Assembly: GCA_937990205.1 (NCBI GenBank) | Contig: CALKRO010000159.1 | Span: 1-5,463, forward strand | DNA from: an uncultured Candidatus Saccharibacteria bacterium | Lineage (GTDB): Bacteria > Patescibacteriota > Saccharimonadia > Saccharimonadales > Saccharimonadaceae | Length of the DNA stretch: 5,463 nt | Direction: 5' to 3' | Shown: piece after piece, positions 1 to 4,605 of the stretch | Position numbering within the stretch: the first letter of the stretch is position 1 | How the letters are laid out: the number at the start of each line of letters is the position of its first letter | The notes under the pieces: generated by a model | What the model saw: only the letters and a program-made list of their open reading frames with translations | What the model was told of the DNA's origin: nothing | The model's database searches: none | Program-made: the position numbers and the translations under genes

Positions 1-486
1 ATTTACCAGAAAATCCTTACCGCTCGGCGCATAGCCAATCCGAAAATTCAAAATCGAATTACGATCCAAGTTTCTCTGATAAAACGCGTAATCTCGAATT
101 TTTTCATTTTTCACTAGGCATGCCTGATAAAATTTCGTCGCCAGCTCCAAAATTTCTCGCATTTTCATCTTCGTACGCGACACTTGCATATCACCATTCG
201 AATATTTTTTCAGCTCCACCCCTGCTTTCGCCGCTAATTTTTCCAAAGCTTCCGGAAAACTAATCCCCTCTACTTCCATCACAAACGAGAAAATATCCCC
301 ACCTTTGTTGGCTGAAAAATCATGCCAAATCCCCTTATCCGGCGACACCATAAAAGAAGGTGTTTTATCAACACCCCAGGGCGAATGCCCCTTCAAGGTC
401 GCACCACTTCGTTTCAGCTCAATATATTCCGATACCACATCTTCGATCGGTAGCCTGGCGCGAATTTCCTCCTTTGCATCTTGCAT
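1..486 (-). CDS. dnaG: DNA primase DnaG, N-terminal part (cut by window edge)
   Basis: DnaG makes the RNA primers for Okazaki fragments and for replication start. The frame is open from ATG at 486 down to base 1, giving 162 residues of a protein usually near 600, so most of the catalytic core, the TOPRIM domain and the helicase-binding domain lie outside. Residues about 5-95 match the N-terminal zinc-binding (CHC2) domain: EDVVSEYIELKRSG, then KTPSFMVSP (41-49) and GGDIFSFVMEVEGISFPEA (62-80). Residues about 110-158 match the start of the polymerase core, with LNFRIGYAPSG near the end. The oddity is that all four usual zinc ligands are gone: the expected CPFH reads SPWG (35-38) and the expected CFGC reads DFSA (56-59). 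The fold motifs around them are intact, so this is not decay of the gene. The start is supported by a -10 box six bases upstream. The identification is secure; how the domain works without zinc is unknown to me. Confidence 0.95.
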   Translation of the reverse strand, partial: MQDAKEEIRARLPIEDVVSEYIELKRSGATLKGHSPWGVDKTPSFMVSPDKGIWHDFSANKGGDIFSFVMEVEGISFPEALEKLAAKAGVELKKYSNGDMQVSRTKMKMREILELATKFYQACLVKNEKIRDYAFYQRNLDRNSILNFRIGYAPSGKDFLVN

Positions 487-501
487 AACTCAATTATAAC
501 A
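487..501 (-). promoter_or_regulatory. dnaG promoter, extended -10, predicted leaderless
   Basis: On the minus strand TATAAT lies at 498-493, preceded by TGT at 501-499 (extended -10, TGn). Exactly six bases (492-487) separate it from the ATG at 486, so normal initiation would start on the A of the start codon. No Shine-Dalgarno sequence fits in that space. A 17-bp spacer would put a weak -35, TTAATT, at 521-516. The call is from sequence only. Confidence 0.75.
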
Positions 502-509
502 AACCTCTA

Positions 510-524
510 TGCTATAATTAAAGC
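510..524 (+). promoter_or_regulatory. Promoter of the membrane-protein gene, extended -10, predicted leaderless
   Basis: A perfect TATAAT is at 513-518, with TGC just before it at 510-512 (extended -10). Six bases (519-524) separate it from the ATG at 525, so the predicted first RNA base is the A of the start codon. No good -35 is visible: the hexamer 17 bp upstream, 490-495, is TCAATT and overlaps the opposing dnaG -10 box. Initiation probably relies on the TGn element. Confidence 0.75.
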
Positions 525-1187
525 ATGGACAATATGGCTTATCTTCAACAAATCGCCTCTAATTCTTCCAAACCGAATCCAGGCAAACAAAGTTCCCCTT
601 TCGCTTTTCTCGATAAAATCATTCCCTTTCTCACTTTACGTAATATTTCCATCGCACTTGGCCTTATTTTTGTCTTGATTCTTTTTAGTGTTTTTTCTGG
701 CACCAAAAAAATTGTCGAAAATCGCGATCGTGATAGTTTAATTTCAAGTTATTATCTTGCCAAATACATCAACGAAGAACTTATCGATAATTACAAGGAC
801 TACATGCAATCCTCCGATGTTCGCGGTATCACCGCCTCACTTCAAGCCGTACTTGCCGAACTTGAATTAAATGAAAAAAATCTTCTGAACTCTGAATTTG
901 GTATTCCTGAATTAGAATCTGTTTATAACGAATCCGACCTTGCCACTAACCAAAAAAATACCGTCACCAAGGTTGCCGAAGAATTCGAAAATGGCCGCAT
1001 CTCTGCTCGCCTTGATCGTTTTGCCCTACGCGAATTTCCCCTACTTCTGGCTTATTTAATTAATTATCAAACCGAAGCCGAAACTCGCACCACCAATCAA
1101 AAAGTCAAAGCAAATACCGTCGAGCGTGTAAAAAATCTCGAAAATATTAAGTCCCAATACGAAAATTTTAAATCTTCCGCCATCTAA
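525..1187 (+). CDS. Single-pass membrane protein of unknown function
   Basis: I do not recognise this 220-residue protein. A polar N-terminus rich in Ser, Asn and Pro (about 1-25) is followed by an amphipathic stretch (26-40) and one hydrophobic membrane segment at about 41-58 (ISIALGLIFVLILFSVF). The remaining 160 residues are charged and mostly helical in character. The tail (about 180-218) is rich in Glu, Lys, Asn and Gln, with spacing that could form a coiled coil. There is no cleavable-signal pattern, no lipobox and no Cys, so a signal-anchor protein with its C-terminal domain outside the membrane is plausible. The start at 525 rather than the next ATG at 534 is chosen because the -10 box is placed for the first. 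It is the only plus-strand gene, divergent from dnaG and convergent with mscL, so it is its own transcription unit. Its composition follows the strand bias of the region (more C than G on the plus strand), so it looks resident. Function is unassigned. Confidence 0.85.
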   Translation: MDNMAYLQQIASNSSKPNPGKQSSPFAFLDKIIPFLTLRNISIALGLIFVLILFSVFSGTKKIVENRDRDSLISSYYLAKYINEELIDNYKDYMQSSDVRGITASLQAVLAELELNEKNLLNSEFGIPELESVYNESDLATNQKNTVTKVAEEFENGRISARLDRFALREFPLLLAYLINYQTEAETRTTNQKVKANTVERVKNLENIKSQYENFKSSAI

Positions 1188-1238
1188 AATTACAAAGATA
1201 TCTTCCTAAAAACCGTATTGCAAACTTAGTTACGGCAT

Positions 1239-1270
1239 AAAAATAAGTCGCTCCTCGCGACCTATTTTTT
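1239..1270. terminator. Shared convergent hairpin terminator
   Basis: A 12-bp stem (arms 1240-1251 and 1257-1268) closes a five-base loop. The plus-strand RNA has one A-C mismatch, while the minus-strand RNA pairs fully through a G-U at the same position. T-tracts follow in both directions: six T at 1265-1270 on the plus strand, and five T on the minus strand opposite 1239-1243. It lies 51 bases past the stop of the membrane-protein gene (1187) and just past the stop of mscL (1277), so it can serve both converging genes. Confidence 0.85.
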
Positions 1271-1276
1271 CTAAAC

Positions 1277-1732
1277 TTATTTCTGATGTTTGCGAATATC
1301 TTTCAAGACTTCAAGAATTTGTTCATCAGTGGTTGGTTCAGCCTTCTCTTCCTGTTCCTTCTTGAATTTGCCGATAAACTTGTTCATGATTTTAATGATT
1401 AAGAACACACAGAATGCAATAATCAAGAAATCTACCATATTTTGCAGGAAGTTTCCATAACGAATGTGAGCTGCGGAATCTTGACCGAATAGATTTGGGA
1501 TGGTAATTTCCAAATTGCGAAAATCTACTCCACCTGCGATTAAGCCGACCAGTGGCATAATGATATCGCTTACTAATGATGAAATAATTTTTTGGAAGGC
1601 GCCACCGATGATCACACCGACTGCGAGGTCGAGCACGCTACCACGATTGATGAATTCCTTAAATTCTGTCACAAAGCTCGATTTGCTCACTTTTTCGACA
1701 TTTTTCTTGAGTTTTTTCAATTCTTTTTTCAT
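1277..1732 (-). CDS. mscL: Large-conductance mechanosensitive channel MscL
   Basis: MscL is an inner-membrane homopentameric pore that opens under membrane tension and releases solutes during hypo-osmotic shock. This protein has 151 residues (E. coli 136). The first membrane helix region matches the family signature at about 30-66: RGSVLDLAVGVIIGGAF, then DIIMPLVGLI, with Asp35 and Gly39 at the positions of the conserved gate residues. An extracellular loop (about 67-92) is followed by the second helix (about 93-118) and a charged linker. A C-terminal helix, EQILEVLKDIRK, corresponds to the cytoplasmic bundle. The N-terminus is about 17 residues longer than in E. coli and very rich in Lys (residues 2-17). 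The frame continues upstream to 1798, but ATG at 1732 is chosen: a TATAAT box sits six bases before it, and the upstream part would be translated from the previous operon's terminator. Its strand composition is more balanced than its neighbours'. Confidence 0.95.
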   Translation of the reverse strand: MKKELKKLKKNVEKVSKSSFVTEFKEFINRGSVLDLAVGVIIGGAFQKIISSLVSDIIMPLVGLIAGGVDFRNLEITIPNLFGQDSAAHIRYGNFLQNMVDFLIIAFCVFLIIKIMNKFIGKFKKEQEEKAEPTTDEQILEVLKDIRKHQK

Positions 1733-1767
1733 AGGCTCATTATATGAGATTTTTCTTTTTCCCGCAA
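1733..1767 (-). promoter_or_regulatory. mscL promoter, predicted leaderless
   Basis: On the minus strand TATAAT lies at 1744-1739, six bases before the ATG at 1732. With a 17-bp spacer the -35 hexamer at 1767-1762 reads TTGCGG, keeping the TTG half of the consensus. There is no TGn extension, unlike the other three promoters in the window. The -35 lies directly next to the terminator of the upstream operon (1770-1795). Confidence 0.75.
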
Positions 1768-1769
1768 AT

Positions 1770-1795
1770 AAAAATAGGCCTCTCGACCTATTTTT
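1770..1795 (-). terminator. Terminator of the argS-orn-MmcQ/YjbR operon
   Basis: A perfect 9-bp stem (arms 1770-1778 and 1787-1795, AAAAATAGG with CCTATTTTT) encloses an eight-base loop. On the minus strand the stem ends in five T. It lies 37 bases past the stop of the last operon gene at 1833. The stem itself is weak (two G-C pairs), but its position and symmetry are right for termination. Confidence 0.75.
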
Positions 1796-1818
1796 CAAAC
1801 TATTTTTCGACCTATTTT
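1783..1818. repeat. 24-bp-spaced direct repeat of the terminator arm motif
   Basis: The 11-mer CGACCTATTTT occurs at 1784-1794 and again at 1808-1818, 24 bp apart, both followed or preceded by T-rich sequence. A third copy is the right arm of the other terminator at 1258-1268. The second copy looks like a partial tandem duplication of the terminator arm. The pattern is directly visible; its significance is not known. Confidence 0.6.
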
Positions 1819-1832
1819 AGGACTCTAGGATT

Positions 1833-2165
1833 TTAGTCCGCCATCTCTTTCGTCAAATTGTAGCTTAATCGCACCAAGTCCTCGATTTTATCTTCCTCCA
1901 CTTGACCACTCAGCACAATTTCTACTCCTCCCACACCGAAATAACGCGAAGTCATCACCGATTCGAATTCTTCTTTTAAAATCTTCGACAAATTTCGATC
2001 ACATCGTACTTCCAAAGTATTTTTGCGTTCTACTAGGAACACTTTTCCATTTGGCGCCAAATAAATATATTCTTCTAAATTCGGATTTTTCGTATCTGCG
2101 TGAATATCAAAAAATCTTTCTTTTTTAAATTCCCCAATTCCACTAACTTTTTCTATTTCAAACAT
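1833..2165 (-). CDS. MmcQ/YjbR-like protein, last gene of the operon
   Basis: This 110-residue protein resembles the MmcQ/YjbR (DUF419) family, small CyaY-like alpha/beta proteins suggested to bind DNA but without an established biochemical role. The family pattern is seen from about residue 38 on: GKVFLVERKNTLEVRCDRN (a core strand pair), then LSKILKEEFESV, then GGVEIVLSGQVEEDKIEDLVRLSYNLTKEM. The last matches the usual strand, turn and closing helix with a conserved Ser-Tyr. The N-terminal 35 residues fit less well. Only one base separates its ATG from the orn stop, so it is cotranscribed with argS and orn. Upstream there is purine-rich AAAGAAATAAG but no clear GGAG, so translation may depend on coupling. 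The family assignment is from remembered pattern only; a lineage-specific small protein is the alternative. Confidence 0.7.
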   Translation of the reverse strand: MFEIEKVSGIGEFKKERFFDIHADTKNPNLEEYIYLAPNGKVFLVERKNTLEVRCDRNLSKILKEEFESVMTSRYFGVGGVEIVLSGQVEEDKIEDLVRLSYNLTKEMAD

Positions 2166-2166
2166 C

Positions 2167-2697
2167 TTATTTCTTTATATATTTACTGTAGTATTTTAAT
2201 TCTTCAATCGACCCCAAAATATCATCGAGCGCCAAATGCATTTCCCTTTTGGTAAATTTTTTCTTCATCACATTTTCGAAATACAATTTAAAGGCTGACA
2301 CATCGAGCATGCGATAATGTAATCGTTCGTTCAATTTCGGCCACTCTTTCACGATAAATCTTTTATCCTGATGAATCGAATTTCCCGCCAGATATACTTC
2401 CTCGCCGAAATGATCATCGATGAATTTTAATAGCATTTCTTCCACCTCATTCACTGGAAGTCCAGCCTTATTTTGTTCACAAAGTTTTTGATAAGTCTCT
2501 TCGTGTTTTTCCCAAAACTCCCCCACCATACGTTCTTTAATTAATTTTTCCGAAACTTTCACCGTCGCGGTCATTTGCGCCATCGGATTCAATTCCCAAT
2601 CTGTCGCAATTACTGCCACTTCCAAAATCTTGTCCTTTTCTGGATCTAGACCTGTCATTTCCAGGTCCATCCAAAGTAATTTCGCTTTTTTCGGCAT
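2167..2697 (-). CDS. orn: Oligoribonuclease (3'-5' exoribonuclease, DEDDh family)
   Basis: Orn degrades the two- to five-base RNA fragments left by other ribonucleases, and also linear dinucleotides such as pGpG, to mononucleotides in the cytoplasm. The protein has 176 residues, close to the usual 180. The DEDDh residues are visible: Asp11 and Glu13 in WMDLEMTGLD, Asp111 in GNSIHQDKRF, and His154 with Asp158/Asp159 in HLALDDILGSIEEL. HYRMLDVS (127-134) and ELKYYSKYI at the end are also typical of Orn rather than of other DEDDh exonucleases. Its ATG overlaps the last base of the argS stop codon (TAATG), which implies translational coupling. A GGAG lies eight bases upstream. The MmcQ/YjbR-like gene follows after one base. 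Confidence 0.96.
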   Translation of the reverse strand: MPKKAKLLWMDLEMTGLDPEKDKILEVAVIATDWELNPMAQMTATVKVSEKLIKERMVGEFWEKHEETYQKLCEQNKAGLPVNEVEEMLLKFIDDHFGEEVYLAGNSIHQDKRFIVKEWPKLNERLHYRMLDVSAFKLYFENVMKKKFTKREMHLALDDILGSIEELKYYSKYIKK

Positions 2698-4457
2698 TAC
2701 ATTTGCTCCGGTACTTCAATACCTAGTAAATTCAAACCGTGAGTCAAAACTTTTAGGTAAACTAAGATAATTTTGCCTCGTTCTAGCTCAAATTCTGAAC
2801 CCGCCACCTGTACGTGTTCATAAAAACGACTAAATTCTTGCGCCAATTCATAGAGGTAAGTACAAATTTTATTTGGCAAAAGTTCCCGCACGGTTTCTTT
2901 CAAAACATCTGGGTACTGAATCAATTTCTTCATCAAATTACGTTCGTATATCGAGATATCCGCAAGATATTTTGCTTCTTTTTCCGCTGAATCATTTTCT
3001 GAAATTAAAGCCTCAGCCTCCGATTCAACTTTATTTAATTCCCCACTAATGCGGCCACTGAAGATTTTACCCAAAATTTTCTTCGCACGCACTGCCGAAT
3101 ATTGCAGATATGGACCAGAATTTCCCGTCATCGAAACTGACTCTTTTATATCAAATATGATATCTCCGCCAATTTTATATTTAGCTAATGCATACTTCAG
3201 AGCGCCCATCAAAACTTTCTCGTCGCTCGATTTTTCCATCGCCTCGCGCACCATTTCAATCACATCAATCGCGCGTAAGAAGTTTCCTTTTCTCGAAGAC
3301 ATTTTTTCATTACCTGGCAATTTCACTTGGCCGTGCGTAATGTGTAAAGTCCTACTTGAAAGTTCCGGCGCGTATTGCGAAATCGCCGAAAGCACCACTT
3401 TCATATATTCGATAATGTCGTTACCGGTAATAATAATCGATTTATCAAAGTGAAAATCTTTATATTTCTCAAAAATCAAACCTGTATCTTTGGCTTCGTA
3501 AGTTGGCAGGCCATTATTATTAATAAATACCCTGGTATGAAGTCCATGCTTATCGCCACGGTAAACCACCGCCCCATCCGACATCTCATAAACCCCGTTC
3601 TTAAGCTCGCGACGCACAGTCTCTAGACCAGTCTTCGCCACCGTCGATTCAGGGTAATATTTATCAAATTTCACCTGCAAACGCTTATAAAAATTCTCAA
3701 AATACTGATAACTATTCTTGCGACCCCAGAAGTAAAGTTCCGCTACTCTGGCACGTTCTGGGTCTCCGCTATAATCTGCATCTCCCCCCGCTTCCGCAAT
3801 TTCGAAAATCATCTTATTTAATTTCACAATTTCCGCGTGCGCTTCTGCACTATCTTCATCAGCCCTGGTGCCAAACACGTAACATTCTGCCAGTAAATCT
3901 GCCACTTTCTCTGGTGACAAATCTGTCGGAATTTGGTCAATTTTACGTAACATGCCATACATATTTCTAGCCACATGTAATCCGATATCACCACCGAAAT
4001 TTGCACGCACCACTTTACCGCCGGCATATTCAATCACGCGTGAAATTGCTTCCCCCACAATCGAAGTGTATAGATGGCCAACATGTAACACCTTGAATGG
4101 GTTCGGATCGGAAAATTCACAAATCACCGTCTGACCAGAATATTCGTCTGATGATATATTTTTTGTAAAATCTTTTTCGAACTTATCGATATTTTTTAGA
4201 AGATTTTTATTGCTTAATTTGAAATTCAAAAACCCAGGCCGTGCGATTTCCACTTCCAAATCCGTCTCGCCGAGTCTACGCACGATTTCTTCTGCGATTT
4301 CCATCGGATTTTTCTTTAATGTTTTCGCTAATAACATCGCCACATTTGTCGCGAAGTCGCAGCCAGTATTCTCTGGTGCTGGCGTCAAAACTACATCCAT
4401 TTCTACGGAGTATAGTTCGACGATCGTCTTTTTTAGGGTATTTTGAATTTCTTCCAT
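2697..4457 (-). CDS. argS: Arginyl-tRNA synthetase
   Basis: ArgRS, a class Ia synthetase, charges tRNA-Arg with arginine. The 586-residue length is normal. The N-terminal tRNA D-loop-binding domain spans about 1-105. The catalytic Rossmann fold begins with CEFSDPNPFKVLHVGHL (113-129), where HVGH (125-128) is the HIGH motif. GDIGLHVARNMYGM (156-169) follows, and KMSSRKG (385-391) is the KMSKS loop. The C-terminal DALR-type anticodon-binding domain runs from about 447 (GPYLQYSAVRAKKIL) to the typical ending LLGIEVPEQM. The NPFKVLHVGH form and the following segment differ from the usual bacterial NIAKPMHVGH type and remind me of ArgRS from Patescibacteria, though I cannot confirm this here. It is the first gene of an operon with orn and the MmcQ/YjbR-like gene. 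ATG at 4457 is supported by an extended -10 box six bases upstream. No Shine-Dalgarno is present. Confidence 0.97.
   Translation of the reverse strand: MEEIQNTLKKTIVELYSVEMDVVLTPAPENTGCDFATNVAMLLAKTLKKNPMEIAEEIVRRLGETDLEVEIARPGFLNFKLSNKNLLKNIDKFEKDFTKNISSDEYSGQTVICEFSDPNPFKVLHVGHLYTSIVGEAISRVIEYAGGKVVRANFGGDIGLHVARNMYGMLRKIDQIPTDLSPEKVADLLAECYVFGTRADEDSAEAHAEIVKLNKMIFEIAEAGGDADYSGDPERARVAELYFWGRKNSYQYFENFYKRLQVKFDKYYPESTVAKTGLETVRRELKNGVYEMSDGAVVYRGDKHGLHTRVFINNNGLPTYEAKDTGLIFEKYKDFHFDKSIIITGNDIIEYMKVVLSAISQYAPELSSRTLHITHGQVKLPGNEKMSSRKGNFLRAIDVIEMVREAMEKSSDEKVLMGALKYALAKYKIGGDIIFDIKESVSMTGNSGPYLQYSAVRAKKILGKIFSGRISGELNKVESEAEALISENDSAEKEAKYLADISIYERNLMKKLIQYPDVLKETVRELLPNKICTYLYELAQEFSRFYEHVQVAGSEFELERGKIILVYLKVLTHGLNLLGIEVPEQM
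2706..2709 (-). promoter_or_regulatory. Shine-Dalgarno GGAG of orn
   Basis: GGAG on the minus strand at 2709-2706 lies inside the end of argS, eight bases before the orn ATG. It is the only clear ribosome binding site in the window, and shows that the organism does use Shine-Dalgarno pairing for an internal operon gene while its promoter-proximal genes lack one. Confidence 0.7.
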
Positions 4458-4472
4458 ATCTCTATTTTATCA
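4458..4472 (-). promoter_or_regulatory. argS operon promoter, extended -10, predicted leaderless
   Basis: On the minus strand TAAAAT lies at 4469-4464, preceded by TGA at 4472-4470 (extended -10). Six bases (4463-4458) separate it from the ATG at 4457, so the predicted RNA starts at the start codon. No convincing -35 is seen: TTGTGT lies at 4489-4484, with only a 14-bp spacer. The box is one base off consensus, compensated by TGn. Confidence 0.7.
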
Positions 4473-4544
4473 CAATTTTAATTACACAACATTTTTCAAA
4501 AAATACAAAAATTTCATATAATCTCGATCGTCTCTCTGCTAGCC

Positions 4545-4577
4545 AAAAAAAAATAGCAGTCCTTAAACTGCTATTTT
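4545..4577 (-). terminator. pyrG hairpin terminator
   Basis: A perfect 11-bp stem (arms 4550-4560 and 4567-4577, AAAATAGCAGT with ACTGCTATTTT) closes a six-base loop. On the minus strand it runs into nine T (opposite the nine A at 4545-4553). It lies about 28 bases past the pyrG stop and separates pyrG from the argS promoter. This is a strong intrinsic terminator in the minus direction. Confidence 0.9.
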
Positions 4578-4605
4578 AAAGCTTACTTTTAGAACTTTAA
4601 GTTTT

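Larger units (their letters stand above)
4458..4605. other. Intergenic region between pyrG and argS
   Basis: This 148-bp gap contains the argS promoter and the pyrG terminator. An 8-bp inverted repeat, AAAGCTTA with TAAGCTTT (4578-4585 and 4612-4619), spans the end of pyrG and could form a second weak hairpin before the terminator. No small reading frame or RNA gene is supported. Confidence 0.6.

Noticed and set aside
305..499. Plus-strand open frame of 64 codons
   Set aside because: It is antisense to dnaG, whose protein sequence is clearly conserved in the opposite frame.
1213..1235. Inverted repeat CCGTA with TACGG before the shared terminator
   Set aside because: The stem is only 5 bp with a 13-base loop; too weak to call a structure.
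1733..1798. Longer mscL reading frame starting at 1798
   Set aside because: The extra 22 codons lie over the previous operon's terminator and the mscL promoter, and the TATAAT box six bases before ATG 1732 fixes the shorter start.
3049..3453. Plus-strand open frame of 134 codons
   Set aside because: It is the antisense shadow of the conserved argS catalytic and anticodon-binding regions, with no promoter or ribosome site of its own.
4517..4522. TATAAT on the plus strand between argS and pyrG
   Set aside because: No ATG or gene follows on the plus strand; it would transcribe antisense into pyrG. One such hexamer is expected by chance in AT-rich spacer.
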